Shown here piece by piece: positions 23,587 to 32,608 of a stretch of DNA of 35,105 nt. Source of the DNA: an uncultured Oscillospiraceae bacterium (GTDB lineage: Bacteria > Bacillota > Clostridia > Oscillospirales > Ruminococcaceae); contig CAKSPH010000028.1 of assembly GCA_934481355.1 (NCBI GenBank), positions 1 to 35,105 on the forward strand, written 5' to 3'. Within the stretch, counting starts at the first letter, position 1, and each line of letters opens with the position of its first letter. The notes under the pieces were generated by a model. It was not told the DNA's origin, did no database searches, and was given only the letters and a program-made list of their open reading frames with translations. Position numbers and translations under genes: made by a program.

Positions 23587-23604
23587 CCTGAAACAAGGCG
23601 GTAA
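23587..23604 (+). promoter_or_regulatory. Hairpin over dpaB ribosome-binding site
   Basis: CCGCCT and AGGCGG pair around GAAACA. The second arm contains the only purine-rich site (AAGGCGG) at a proper distance from the dpaB ATG, so translation may depend on opening the hairpin. Confidence 0.4.
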
Positions 23605-23610
23605 CTATAT

Positions 23611-24213
23611 ATGACCGATATTTCAAAGCTTGCGGGACTGCGGGTGGGTGCTGCGCTGTGCGGCTCGTTCTGCACGTTCTCGCGGGCGTTCAGGGCGCTG
23701 GAGGAGCTCGCGGCGGCAGGCTGCGATGTCACCCCGATAATGTCAGAGTGCGCCTATACTACCGACACGCGTTTCGGCAGGGCTCAGGAGCACGCCGCGC
23801 GGCTGTTCGACATCACCGGAAAGACGGTGCTCCACGAGATAACCACCACCGAGCCGATAGGTCCCAAGAAAATGTTCGATGTGCTGCTTGTTGCTCCCTG
23901 CACCGGGAATACCCTTGCGAAGCTGGCGGCGGGGATAATTGATACCTCTGTCTGCATGGCTGTAAAGAGCCACCTTCGCAGCCAGCGCCCGGTAGTCATT
24001 GCGGTGTCCACGAATGACGCGCTTGCCGGAGCGTCCAGGAACATAGGCGCATTGCGGAATTACAAGCACTTCTACTTCGTACCGCTGAGGCAGGACGACC
24101 CGGTAGGGAAGCCGTTCTCGATGGTTGCGGATTTCACGAAGATCCCTCAGACGATAGAGGCGGCGCTTGACGGTGTACAGATACAGCCGATGATAGCGGA
24201 CAGAGCGGTATAA
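23611..24213 (+). CDS. dpaB: Dipicolinate synthase subunit B (flavoprotein)
   Basis: A 200-residue flavoprotein-fold subunit that acts with DpaA. The flavin-binding phrases are CGSFCTFSRAF near residue 17 and VAPCTGNTLAKLAAGI near residue 95, with VSTNDALAGASRNIG later, all characteristic of SpoVFB. The start at 23611 is set by an in-frame TAA five bases before it. It is the second and last gene of the operon. Presence of both subunits implies spore formation or recent descent from a spore former. Confidence 0.92.
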   Translation: MTDISKLAGLRVGAALCGSFCTFSRAFRALEELAAAGCDVTPIMSECAYTTDTRFGRAQEHAARLFDITGKTVLHEITTTEPIGPKKMFDVLLVAPCTGNTLAKLAAGIIDTSVCMAVKSHLRSQRPVVIAVSTNDALAGASRNIGALRNYKHFYFVPLRQDDPVGKPFSMVADFTKIPQTIEAALDGVQIQPMIADRAV

Positions 24214-24234
24214 AAAAAGGCGCTGTAAAAGAAA

Positions 24235-24273
24235 AGGCTGCATCCCGAAAAAAGAAAGGATGCAGCCTTTTTG
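24235..24273. terminator. Terminator after dpaB
   Basis: AGGCTGCATCC / GGATGCAGCCT arms with a 13-base A-rich loop, followed by TTTTTG; oligo-A on the other side lets it work both ways. Confidence 0.85.
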
Positions 24274-24281
24274 TGGCATAA

Positions 24282-24302
24282 GGTCGCCTCTAAAAACCTT
24301 GT
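24282..24302. mobile_element. TIR element copy 8 (end remnant)
   Basis: GGTCGCCTCTAAAAACC followed by TTGT, as in the right arm of the family, and preceded by ATAA, the usual target site. The rest of the element is missing. It ends right at the 3' end of the minus-strand gtrA gene. Confidence 0.7.
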
Positions 24303-24303
24303 G

Positions 24304-24807
24304 TTATTCAGTTTTTTTCTTCTGGCGATAAGCCCAGAACTTGTTGATGATGAAATTCACAGGAATCGTGATTACCATATTCAGCAGCGGTGCCAGCGAA
24401 GCGGCGAGGTCTTGCGGCTCAAAGATTATACCGAAGCCCGCGAGCCATTCGCACGCGCCGCCAAGGTACTGACCGAGGTTTATTACGTTTATCCACAGCA
24501 GGAGCAGCAGCTCTGTCAGGATCAATCCGGTGAACGAGTAGGAGATATAGGTCTTTATCAGCACCTGCCACCAGACGCGTTTTTCGGCGTTTTCGTCCTG
24601 CCTGAATACGAACCGGCTTTGCAGAAGATACGCTGAGAATACCGTTATCACGAATCCGACGATGTTCGCGATGTGCACCCCTGAATGGAAAACATAGTAG
24701 CAGAAGTTGTATATCAGGTAGTTCAGCACTGTATTGAATGCACCCACCAGTCCGAATTTCACGAACTGCCACAGCGCGGCGAGTTTTGTGTTCTTTTTTT
24801 GTTCCAT
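24304..24807 (-). CDS. GtrA family membrane protein (intact)
   Basis: A 167-residue protein with four predicted membrane helices: FGLVGAFNTVLNYLIY, IANIVGFVITVFSAYLLQ, a segment near LILTELLLLLW, and the C-terminal LLNMVITIPVNFIINKFW. The family is thought to flip undecaprenyl-phosphate-linked sugars. The start MEQKKNT follows AAAGGGGGA. It has its own promoter, so it is separate from the large polysaccharide operon, although it borders it. It could replace the frameshifted gtrA at 32.6-33.1 kb. Confidence 0.88.
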   Translation of the reverse strand: MEQKKNTKLAALWQFVKFGLVGAFNTVLNYLIYNFCYYVFHSGVHIANIVGFVITVFSAYLLQSRFVFRQDENAEKRVWWQVLIKTYISYSFTGLILTELLLLLWINVINLGQYLGGACEWLAGFGIIFEPQDLAASLAPLLNMVITIPVNFIINKFWAYRQKKKTE

Positions 24808-24823
24808 GGCTCCCCCTTTGGCT

Positions 24824-24852
24824 ATTTTACAGCATATTTCCCGGTTTGTCAA
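24824..24852 (-). promoter_or_regulatory. Sigma-A promoter of intact gtrA
   Basis: Minus strand: TTGACA (24852-24847), 17 bases, TAAAAT (24829-24824). Confidence 0.8.
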
Positions 24853-24874
24853 TGCCGGGGCTGCTATACTATAA

Positions 24875-24903
24875 AGAGCAGCGGAAAAATTCGCTGCTCT
24901 TCA
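24875..24903 (-). terminator. Terminator of polysaccharide operon
   Basis: GAAGAGCAGCG and CGCTGCTCTT arms on the minus strand with an AATTTTTC loop, then TATAGTAT. The U tract is poor. It lies about 90 bases after the acyltransferase stop. Confidence 0.55.
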
Positions 24904-24990
24904 TACTACGCCGGTATCTTACAGAATCGGCTGTCAACAATCAACGCACGTCCCATAGCGTATTTACTTTGCTTTCTGTCATACCGTCCA

Positions 24991-26079
24991 TCAGCATGAA
25001 TGTTCGTGTGAATCCAGGTTCAGTTTTTCGTTGATCCTGCTGCAAAACTGGCTGATCCGTGCATTTGAGACAAGAAAATGTTCAACGGTGTATTTCCTGA
25101 TTATATCCACATACATACAAATCGCATATATGATAACAGCTGTCACTATCAGGCGAACTGGATACCACGGACTGAAAAACCATTCACTTATATGAGAAAT
25201 CGTCCATGTCCAGCTCCTGAAGAAATGGCCATCATGTATGAGTAGTACGGCAAACGATGAACCTGCACAGAGATTGATAATTTTATTTGTCCTTATATTT
25301 ATATTCTTAAATACAAGGAAGAGAGAAATGCCTGATATTATATTAAGCAGTCCTCCTTCATCGGGGGCAAGTATGCTCAAATATTTCCATCCGACAAAAT
25401 CAGGTAAAAGCACGCTGCCGTAGTTTATTCCTACCAATGAACCATATCCCAGCAGAAATACGCCAAGGCAGAACCACACGTTGTCCAGAAGCTTTATTGG
25501 ATTCCGTTTTATATAAGTAAACAGAAAGTAGAAGAATATAAACAGCGTTAATCTGCTGTAAACACTCTGTTCATTCCAGAACAAACTAGACATGACCCTG
25601 AACACGAATACAAAGGTAAACAGGATACCGATCAGAATTTTGTTCTGAAATTTTGTCATACCCGCAGAAACCCTGCTCAAAAAAGGTATAAGCAGATAAA
25701 ATGCAAGATAGGTCTGCGCGTAGCCCTGAACTGCTCCGGTGATCGGCAGAAAACATCCTATCCACTCGAACACCGAAAGCTCTGAACCGAGCAGAAAGGC
25801 TGCCACAGTTGTTAACACGCTATAAAAAAGTACTTCTGCATACGTTTTGATAAAGCGTTCACATTTGAATTTCGCGTCTGCCAGAAACCAGCAGCTTATT
25901 GCAATAAATGCGTCGAATGCGACCTTGCCTGCCGGTACCAGTGCAAGTGAGATCCAGTAGTTAGGGTAGCTGGGTCCGATATTCAGTGATCTGCTGTGAA
26001 CCACTGCATGATGCAGAAGTATCATGAACATTGCAATGATTCGGCATAGCTCTATGTTTGAGCTTCGTTCTTTTTTCAA
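24991..26079 (-). CDS. Acyltransferase family 3 membrane protein
   Basis: A 362-residue polytopic protein of the OafA/WecH type that adds acetyl or similar groups to surface glycans. The N-terminal ELCRIIAMFMILLHH contains the family's conserved Arg and His. About ten hydrophobic helices follow. The only start with a ribosome site (GAGAGGAA, ten bases upstream) is a TTG at 26079; the next ATG would remove the first helix. It is the last gene of the operon, 39 bases after the transketolase subunit. The acyl group and the target sugar are unknown. Confidence 0.82.
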   Translation of the reverse strand: MKKERSSNIELCRIIAMFMILLHHAVVHSRSLNIGPSYPNYWISLALVPAGKVAFDAFIAISCWFLADAKFKCERFIKTYAEVLFYSVLTTVAAFLLGSELSVFEWIGCFLPITGAVQGYAQTYLAFYLLIPFLSRVSAGMTKFQNKILIGILFTFVFVFRVMSSLFWNEQSVYSRLTLFIFFYFLFTYIKRNPIKLLDNVWFCLGVFLLGYGSLVGINYGSVLLPDFVGWKYLSILAPDEGGLLNIISGISLFLVFKNINIRTNKIINLCAGSSFAVLLIHDGHFFRSWTWTISHISEWFFSPWYPVRLIVTAVIIYAICMYVDIIRKYTVEHFLVSNARISQFCSRINEKLNLDSHEHSC

Positions 26080-26118
26080 ATCAGAAATATTCCTCTCATT
26101 ATTATTGTCGAATTATGA

Positions 26119-27057
26119 TCAGCACATGATCCTGACTGATTCTGCCACGATATTGTCACAGCAAAGCCCATATTCCTGAAGCAATTCATCACAGCCTCCG
26201 GAATGACCATATACGTCGTTGACTCCTATACGCTTGAGCCTGCAGGGATAATTCTCTCCCATAAATGCGCTGACGGCTTCGCCCAAACCGCCTATCACGG
26301 TATGTTCCTCGGCTATTATCATTCGTCCGCATTTTTTTCCTGCCTGAAGAAGAAGCCCGGTATCCAGGGGTTTTATGGTAGGCATATTGATAACCATTGC
26401 CGAGATATTCTTTGCCTTAAGCACTTCAGCCGCCTTTATTGCCTCATAGACCAGAACACCGTTAGCTATTATGGCAACGTCGTTTCCATCGCAAATAACC
26501 TCGCCCTTGCCTATTTCGAAGCTCATATTCTCATCATGAAACACCGGAGAATACGCCCTTCCGAATCGGATATATACAGGTCCCTTGTGCTTATAGGCAG
26601 CTTCAACCATAAGCTTTGCTTCGACATCGTCTGATGGGCACATTACCACCATTCCGGGAATAGTTCTCATCAGGGCAAAATCCTCGTTACACTGGTGGGT
26701 AGCGCCGTCCTCGCCGACAGACACACCGCCGTGGGTTGCGCATATCTTTACATTAAGCCTTGGATAACCAATGGAGTTTCTTATCTGTTCGTATGCCCTG
26801 CCTGAAGCAAACATTGCAAAGCTGGATACAAATGGTACAAGCCCCATAGCTGCCAGACCGGCTGCTGCGCCCATCATATTGGCTTCTGCTATGCCGCAGT
26901 CCATAAACCTGTCAGGAAAAGCATCTCTGAATCTGCTGGTACGGGTTGCACCGGCAAGGTCCGCGTCAAGTACAACTATATCGCTGTATTTTGCTCCCAG
27001 TTCCTTAAGGGCATTGCCGTAGCTTTCTCTTGTAGCAATTTTTTTAAGTTCGTTCAT
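26119..27057 (-). CDS. Split transketolase, C-terminal subunit
   Basis: A 312-residue protein with the pyrimidine-binding and C-terminal domains of transketolase. The catalytic Glu58 in DCGIAEANM activates thiamine diphosphate. The early DADLAGATRTSRF and the later ATHGGVSVGEDGATHQ contain the conserved His residues. Its start overlaps the stop of the N-terminal half by four bases (ATGA). Split pairs like this occur both as housekeeping and as accessory enzymes. Its place inside a sugar-nucleotide operon suggests transfer of a two-carbon ketol to a sugar. Confidence 0.9.
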   Translation of the reverse strand: MNELKKIATRESYGNALKELGAKYSDIVVLDADLAGATRTSRFRDAFPDRFMDCGIAEANMMGAAAGLAAMGLVPFVSSFAMFASGRAYEQIRNSIGYPRLNVKICATHGGVSVGEDGATHQCNEDFALMRTIPGMVVMCPSDDVEAKLMVEAAYKHKGPVYIRFGRAYSPVFHDENMSFEIGKGEVICDGNDVAIIANGVLVYEAIKAAEVLKAKNISAMVINMPTIKPLDTGLLLQAGKKCGRMIIAEEHTVIGGLGEAVSAFMGENYPCRLKRIGVNDVYGHSGGCDELLQEYGLCCDNIVAESVRIMC

Positions 27058-27881
27058 CTGACTTCCTCCAGTTCCTTAAGGGCTGCATTAAGTTCTTCCT
27101 CATTTGGAGCCTTGCCATGCCAATCAACAGAATTCTCCATGAAGGAGACTCCCTTACCTTTTATGGTATTTAAAATAATGACAGTCGGCTTTCCTGTTGT
27201 GGTATGGAAATTATCAAGTGCATTTTCTATTTCGTCAAAGTCGTGACCGTTTACATTAACAACATTGAAATTAAATGCGCGCAGCTTCTCATCAAGCGGA
27301 GAGGTGCTCATTACTTCATCTGTGGGACCGTCTATCTGGAGTCTGTTTACATCTATTGCGATACAAAGATTGTCAAGTTTGTAATGAGCAGCGAACAGAA
27401 ATGCTTCCCATACCTGTCCTTCCGCGCATTCTCCATCGCCTAGGAGAGTATATACCCTGATGTTCTTCCCCAGTATCTTTGCACCCTTTGCCATACCGAC
27501 AGCGGCGGAGATACCCTGTCCAAGGGAGCCGCTGGTCATATCAACTCCGGGGATCGAGTTCATGTTCGGGTGTCCCTGAAGGTAGGAATCATGCTTTCGC
27601 AGAGTTATAAGATCTTCTTCCGGGAAAAAGCCTTTCTGCGCCAGTGCGGCATATAATGCAGGCGCAGCGTGGCCCTTTGACAGAACAAATCTGTCTCTGT
27701 CTTCGGCGTGGGGGTCATCCGGGAAAACATTCATTTCCCTGCAATACAGATAAGCAATAAAATCCGCGGCAGACAGCGAACCTCCCGGATGGCCGCTTCT
27801 GGCATGATATATGCTCTTTATAATATTTTTTCTCATATTATTTGCAAACAGGGATACTTCTCTTTTTTCTTCACCAGTCAT
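27054..27881 (-). CDS. Split transketolase, N-terminal subunit
   Basis: A 275-residue ThDP-binding half of transketolase. The cofactor motif begins GDGECAEG and ends near DVNRLQIDG; SGHPGGSLS near the N-terminus and GSLGQGISAAVGMA are typical. The start MTGEEKREV follows TTGGAGG with eight bases between, so the few codons before it are not used. It sits 15 bases after the ALS-like gene and overlaps the C-terminal subunit, which ensures equal amounts of the two. Confidence 0.9.
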   Translation of the reverse strand: MTGEEKREVSLFANNMRKNIIKSIYHARSGHPGGSLSAADFIAYLYCREMNVFPDDPHAEDRDRFVLSKGHAAPALYAALAQKGFFPEEDLITLRKHDSYLQGHPNMNSIPGVDMTSGSLGQGISAAVGMAKGAKILGKNIRVYTLLGDGECAEGQVWEAFLFAAHYKLDNLCIAIDVNRLQIDGPTDEVMSTSPLDEKLRAFNFNVVNVNGHDFDEIENALDNFHTTTGKPTVIILNTIKGKGVSFMENSVDWHGKAPNEEELNAALKELEEVR

Positions 27882-27896
27882 GTGTTTTACCTCCAA

Positions 27897-29570
27897 TCAG
27901 GCATTGTTCAATGCCTCAAACAGATCCGGTTCTATAAACGGAGCCATGTCCTGACATGGCTTTCCCCGGGGAATATTGGGAATCAGCCCTACGTCCTTTG
28001 AATAGGATATTCTGTAAACAAGCGGTCTCTCGTCTTTCAGCGCGCTGGACAGCGCCGATTCTTTTTCCGGACAGCGGACTCCATATGCCAGTGAAATTTT
28101 CTTAAAATCTGGCGCTGAATATCCGTTTTCCCCGAAAACATGGATGTATCTTCCGCCGAGCACCTTGCTTTCGTGATCGTAAATCATTCCGGAACATTGA
28201 TTGTCCATAATGATGATCTTTATGGGAAGTTCATTCGAGAAAATAAACTGGAGTTCCTGGAGATTGTACTGAAATCCCTGATCGCCGATAATACAAAGTA
28301 CCTTTTTGTGCGCTGCGTAGCAGGCACCGATAGCACGCCCAAGTGCGGAACCGAGCGTTCCGAAGTTTTTGGAGCACACAATGCTTCCCGCAGGACGAAT
28401 ATATTCATATGCCCTTGAGAACCAGAATTCGTTATTGCCCACATCAGAGACAAACACATACTCATTGTCGGCGCATTTCCGCAGCAGATCTGCAAGTTCT
28501 GCGACAGGCATGGTTATGTCGTATTCATTGAGGGCCTCTCTGATATTCTGGCAGGTTTCCAGCCATTCCCTGAAATCAGCTTCTGGCAGCGGAGTTTCAG
28601 AAAAAGCCTTTAAAAAGCTTCCTGCGTCTGCAAGGCAGGTAATGCTTCCGTCTATTTTCCTGATAAACTCGTTTTCATCAATATCTACCCTGAAAAATTT
28701 CTTTTTAAGTATCGGTGAAAAACTTTCTGATTCAAATGGAAAAGCAAGACGGTTTCCGACAGTTATAAGCAGATCGGCTTTAGACAGAATGAAGTTGCCA
28801 TATCTTGTTCCGTGGCTTCCGATGTATCCATAGTAATGCTTATATCCGCTGGCCAGATCCTGAGATCCCCGGCTGGAAATTACCGGGAGACCGATCTTTT
28901 CTAAAATATCGTTCAGACCGCCGTCGGGGAATCTGTTCCTTAGTCCGTCTCCGATAAGAATAACAGGTCTTTCAGCTTCTCCAAGCATATCTTTCAGTAT
29001 CTTGAGTTCTTCGTCAGCAGGGCAGGTGCAGCTTGTCAGGTATTCCGAATGGCTTGTGAACTCTCCCAGTGAGAAAAGCGACGAAGCAAAGTCAAGAAAC
29101 ACCGGACCGCGTCTTCCGTTTGCTGCCGCCGTGCAGGCAGCGGCAAGTTTTTCTTCGACCTCGTCGAGAGAGTTTATCTCTGCGGAATACTTTGTGAAGC
29201 TGCTGACAGCTGCTGACAGCTCAAGCTCCTGATTATATTCAGCGCGTAGGGCTGTGTTTCCCTTCCTGCCATGCGCGGTGATAAAAAGCACCGGAACAGA
29301 TTCCTGAAATGCCTCTGCAATACAGGTTATCATGTTGCATATTCCGGGACCTCTGGTAGCATAGCAGACTCCGAGATTCCCGGAGGTCTGAGCATAACCG
29401 AGTGCTGCAAATCCTGACATCTGTTCATGATAATTCAGGTGTGGCGTGATCTCTGGTTTCCTGTCCTCAAAGGCGGAGATCAGTTTCAGAATAACTCCGC
29501 CCGGTACGCCAAACACATCAGTTATGCCGAGTCCTATCAAATAATCGGATATATATTCAGCAGTGGTCAT
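27897..29570 (-). CDS. Acetolactate-synthase-like ThDP enzyme
   Basis: A 557-residue enzyme with the three-domain layout of the pyruvate oxidase/acetolactate synthase family. Glu49 (NYHEQMSG) is the cofactor-activating Glu. The central domain is at about 190-320 (RPVILIGDGL...). The ThDP motif starts at GDQGFQYN and ends in MDNQ. Housekeeping acetolactate synthase is usually paired with ilvN, which is absent here. Within a CDP-glucose operon it recalls YerE of yersiniose synthesis, which adds a two-carbon unit from pyruvate to a CDP-keto-sugar. That function is inference. AAAGGATG precedes the start. Confidence 0.85.
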   Translation of the reverse strand: MTTAEYISDYLIGLGITDVFGVPGGVILKLISAFEDRKPEITPHLNYHEQMSGFAALGYAQTSGNLGVCYATRGPGICNMITCIAEAFQESVPVLFITAHGRKGNTALRAEYNQELELSAAVSSFTKYSAEINSLDEVEEKLAAACTAAANGRRGPVFLDFASSLFSLGEFTSHSEYLTSCTCPADEELKILKDMLGEAERPVILIGDGLRNRFPDGGLNDILEKIGLPVISSRGSQDLASGYKHYYGYIGSHGTRYGNFILSKADLLITVGNRLAFPFESESFSPILKKKFFRVDIDENEFIRKIDGSITCLADAGSFLKAFSETPLPEADFREWLETCQNIREALNEYDITMPVAELADLLRKCADNEYVFVSDVGNNEFWFSRAYEYIRPAGSIVCSKNFGTLGSALGRAIGACYAAHKKVLCIIGDQGFQYNLQELQFIFSNELPIKIIIMDNQCSGMIYDHESKVLGGRYIHVFGENGYSAPDFKKISLAYGVRCPEKESALSSALKDERPLVYRISYSKDVGLIPNIPRGKPCQDMAPFIEPDLFEALNNA

Positions 29571-29587
29571 AGAACGGTCATCCTTTG

Positions 29588-30586
29588 TTATTTCTGATCG
29601 TGGTAAGCTTCAATTGTCCTGAGGATCCCATCTTCAAGGCTTGTTTTTACAGACCAGCCAAGGCTCTTTATCTTTGAGTTGTCCATCATGAGTCCGGCGC
29701 CTCTGGTTTCTGCCTTGTTCTTTGCTGTAACAGTGGTATTTACACCGCACACCTTATTGCTGCATGAGGAAATTATCTGTGCTATTTCATCAATGGCACT
29801 GAAGTTTCCGAGTTCACCGTTTGTGGAGATATTGTATGCCTCTCCGCTCTGTCCGTTTATTGCTGCCTTTATCAGACCCTCAACTGCGTCTTCAACAAAT
29901 ATATTGTCGCGTCTGCCCATGCCGGAGTTATTCATGACAATATCATTTCCGGACATGGTGGTGTTGATAAACTGATAGAAAGCAGTATTAGGCATTACAA
30001 AAGAGTAGCCGTAAACATAGCTGAATCTTACCACAACGGCCTCCACACCGTACTGGCGTGAATAGGCGTATGCCATGACCTCCGACATCCTCTTTGACTC
30101 AGAGTACGGCGCATTCAGCGCGCTGAGTACGTCAGCCTTGTCAGATTTATCTTCGGTTACGGAAATATCGTGGTCATCTGCGCTGCCATATACGGTTGCA
30201 GAAGAGAATATTACGACTCTGCCGGATACGCCTGTCGTTTCTTTCTGTTCGCGCAAAAAGTCAAGACAGCCCTTTACTCCGGCGAGATTTGCATTTATTA
30301 CGTCAACGGGCTTTTCCTTTATTTCCGCTCCGGAGATGGGGCTGGCCGCATGAAAGATATAATCTATTCTTTCAGTTATTTCAGGCAGACCGTTTGCGAT
30401 ATTGCATTCACAGCAAGTAAAATTAGGAGAACCTACAAAGCGGGCAAATACTCTTTTAAGCTTCTCAGCGCTTCTTCCAACAACGATTACATTAGCTCCC
30501 TCCTCCATGAGTTTCATAGTAAGGGAACTGCCTATAAGTCCCGTTGCACCGGTGACCAGAACAGTCTTATTGCTTAACAGTGACAT
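29588..30586 (-). CDS. NAD-dependent epimerase/dehydratase (extended SDR)
   Basis: A 332-residue sugar-nucleotide SDR. TGATGLIGS binds the dinucleotide near residue 11. The catalytic set is SSATVYG, Ser, and Tyr in YSESKRMSE (YxxxK). RRDNIFVEDAVEG and the C-terminal LGWSVKTSLEDGI are usual for the family. The start MSLLSNK follows GAGGAGGAA; longer starts overlap more deeply with the preceding gene. Its 5' end overlaps the GT2 gene by 20 bases. It may epimerise or reduce the 4-keto sugar made by RfbG, but the exact step cannot be assigned. Confidence 0.86.
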   Translation of the reverse strand: MSLLSNKTVLVTGATGLIGSSLTMKLMEEGANVIVVGRSAEKLKRVFARFVGSPNFTCCECNIANGLPEITERIDYIFHAASPISGAEIKEKPVDVINANLAGVKGCLDFLREQKETTGVSGRVVIFSSATVYGSADDHDISVTEDKSDKADVLSALNAPYSESKRMSEVMAYAYSRQYGVEAVVVRFSYVYGYSFVMPNTAFYQFINTTMSGNDIVMNNSGMGRRDNIFVEDAVEGLIKAAINGQSGEAYNISTNGELGNFSAIDEIAQIISSCSNKVCGVNTTVTAKNKAETRGAGLMMDNSKIKSLGWSVKTSLEDGILRTIEAYHDQK

Positions 30587-31544
30587 TATGTTCTTCCTCC
30601 TCAAAATTCAATCTTTCTTCTTCTATTACCAAAGGTCGGTTCATTATACGCTTATTTATTGAAAGAATATATTCTCCGATAAGTCCCAGAAAGACAAGCT
30701 GTACCGCGCCCAAAAAAAACATACCGGTAAGTACGGGAGCCATACCCATATCGAACGTATCCCACGCTACCAGTTTCCTGATGAAATAGTAGAGTGCGAT
30801 AAGGAAGCTTATGAATGCAACAAAGAATCCGACAAACGTCGCCATTCTGAGCCCTATTTTGGTATAGGAAGTAAAGCTGCGCATAGCCATATCGTAAAGA
30901 GTGAAGAACTTTATATGGCTTTTTCCTGCACGGCGCTGCTGCTGCTCATAGCTCATGGATAGGCGCTTTCCGGCAAACTCGGCGACCACTCCTCTTAAGA
31001 AAGGCACAGGATCGTCAAGTTTGCGGAGCGTATCAAGGAAGCTGCGGTCATAAAGGCCAAAACCTGTAAAATGCTCTATTATTTCAGTGCTGGAAATGTG
31101 CTTTATCAGTTTATAATAGCAGGTCCTGAATAGTCTTAGCAGTTTGTTTTCCTTGCTTGAAGTCTTGATGGCGGTTATGACTTTGTAACCTTTCTCCCAT
31201 TCACGCACCATTTTGTGTATCATTTCCAGGGGGTCCTGAAAATCAGCACAGAGAAGTATCGTGCAGTCTCCGGTTGTCTGTAACAGGCCATAATACGGAG
31301 AACTGTCCGGGCCAAAATTCTTGGCATTGAAAATAGCCTTTACATTTGTATCGTTTTTACAGATATCCCTTATGATTTCACGGGTTCTGTCGGTAGAATC
31401 GTTGTCGATGAATAAAAGCTCAAGTCCATACTCCGGCAGATTTGTCTGCATCTCATCCCTGACCGCTTCATAAATCGCCCTGACGTTTTCTTCTTCGTTA
31501 AAAGTAGGAATCATTATGCTAACGATCTTCTTATTGCTGTCCAT
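30567..31544 (-). CDS. GT2 polyprenyl-phosphate glycosyltransferase (GtrB/ArnC-like)
   Basis: A 325-residue enzyme. The GT-A domain (about 5-220) has SIMIPTFNEEENV, the FIDNDSTDRT acidic motif and CADFQDP. Two C-terminal membrane helices follow (FVGFFVAFISFLIALYYF and VLTGMFFLGAVQLVFLGLIG). This is the DPM1/ArnC/GtrB layout that moves a sugar from a nucleotide to undecaprenyl phosphate. The start MDSNKK lies four bases after the aldolase stop. With GtrA encoded nearby, it would supply lipid-linked sugar for flipping across the membrane. Confidence 0.9.
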   Translation of the reverse strand: MDSNKKIVSIMIPTFNEEENVRAIYEAVRDEMQTNLPEYGLELLFIDNDSTDRTREIIRDICKNDTNVKAIFNAKNFGPDSSPYYGLLQTTGDCTILLCADFQDPLEMIHKMVREWEKGYKVITAIKTSSKENKLLRLFRTCYYKLIKHISSTEIIEHFTGFGLYDRSFLDTLRKLDDPVPFLRGVVAEFAGKRLSMSYEQQQRRAGKSHIKFFTLYDMAMRSFTSYTKIGLRMATFVGFFVAFISFLIALYYFIRKLVAWDTFDMGMAPVLTGMFFLGAVQLVFLGLIGEYILSINKRIMNRPLVIEEERLNFEEEEHNVTVKQ

Positions 31545-31548
31545 AGTT

Positions 31549-32589
31549 TTAACAACCCTTTCCATATTCACGGATTATTGTTTCAGCACACTGAGGAGTA
31601 TACCTATGCCTCATATCGTCCGGCATTGTATTCAGCAGGTCATATATCTCAGAATATGTAAGCTTATATCTGTTCCTGAATGCAAGTGCATATTTATATG
31701 CTGTTTTCTTCAATGCAGGAAGCAGTCTGGTAACGGAATACCCCCATAGAAGGTCACCATAGTATTTTTCGGTTATTTCGCACACATCCAGAATTTCCCT
31801 GATGTTATAATCAGAACCGTTATTATTCAGATAGCCTGTTATCAGTTCAGTCTGAAGGTTTCCGGCTCCCTGACCCATTCCCATGGCGCAGGAGTCGATT
31901 ATGATATTTCTGTCCGTTTTTATGGACATCATATACAATACGTTTGAAAACGCAAGGTTCATATTGTTATGGGCATGGAAGCCTATCCTGATTTCAGGAT
32001 CCAGCTTTTCGTCATACAGCCTGAAAAGCCTGTCGACATCATTGTTCTGCATATATCCATAACTATCGACGAAATACAGGGCATATGCATTCATGGCATT
32101 GGATTCACGGATTATCAGGTCGAGTTCTTCGTCGGTATAACGCATGGTCAGCATAGGCTGAACAAAGACCTTATAACCTTTTTCTGAAAGCATCCGGCAA
32201 AAATCGAGAGATTTCTGCAATTCAGAATATCTGATGATTACCCTGACAGCCTCACAAAGCCCCTTGTGCCATTTTGGTATATTTTCAGCAGGGGTATCCG
32301 GGCCGCGGTAAAGCGCGGCAAACATCTGTGTGTCTGAGTTTTTCTGCGGCATTACAGCGGAAGCTTCTTCTATGGACTGATAGATTGCAAACCCGGTCTT
32401 GTCGGAGCCTGATATCTCCAGAGAACCTATCTCAATTATATCAGCGTCTGACTTAGCAAGATGGAGAGCTATATCAGTACGGTCTTCCTTTGAAAAACGC
32501 ACATCAGATATGCCGCTGATGAAACCGTCTTCTAACCCAAGACCGCCGTCTCTCAGCGTGCAGTCTAATATCTGTATTCTTTTGTTCAT
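31549..32589 (-). CDS. DRE-TIM metallolyase (aldolase / HMG-CoA-lyase-like)
   Basis: A 346-residue TIM-barrel protein. ILDCTLRDGG at the N-terminus is the Asp-Arg motif of the DRE-TIM family (4-hydroxy-2-oxovalerate aldolase, HMG-CoA lyase, isopropylmalate synthase), and GFHAHNNMNLA carries the metal-binding His-x-His. DSCAMGMGQGAGNLQTEL is also conserved. These enzymes make or break carbon-carbon bonds next to a 2-oxo or acyl group, often with pyruvate. GAAGGGGG precedes the start. In this operon it may supply or attach a carbon unit of the sugar. The substrate is unknown. Confidence 0.86.
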   Translation of the reverse strand: MNKRIQILDCTLRDGGLGLEDGFISGISDVRFSKEDRTDIALHLAKSDADIIEIGSLEISGSDKTGFAIYQSIEEASAVMPQKNSDTQMFAALYRGPDTPAENIPKWHKGLCEAVRVIIRYSELQKSLDFCRMLSEKGYKVFVQPMLTMRYTDEELDLIIRESNAMNAYALYFVDSYGYMQNNDVDRLFRLYDEKLDPEIRIGFHAHNNMNLAFSNVLYMMSIKTDRNIIIDSCAMGMGQGAGNLQTELITGYLNNNGSDYNIREILDVCEITEKYYGDLLWGYSVTRLLPALKKTAYKYALAFRNRYKLTYSEIYDLLNTMPDDMRHRYTPQCAETIIREYGKGC

Positions 32590-32608
32590 AGGCTACGCCC
32601 CCTTCTTT

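Noticed and set aside
27897..29570. Housekeeping acetolactate synthase (ilvB)
   Set aside because: No ilvN or ilvC is nearby, and the gene is locked in a sugar-nucleotide operon. The role remains open, but the housekeeping label is not supported.
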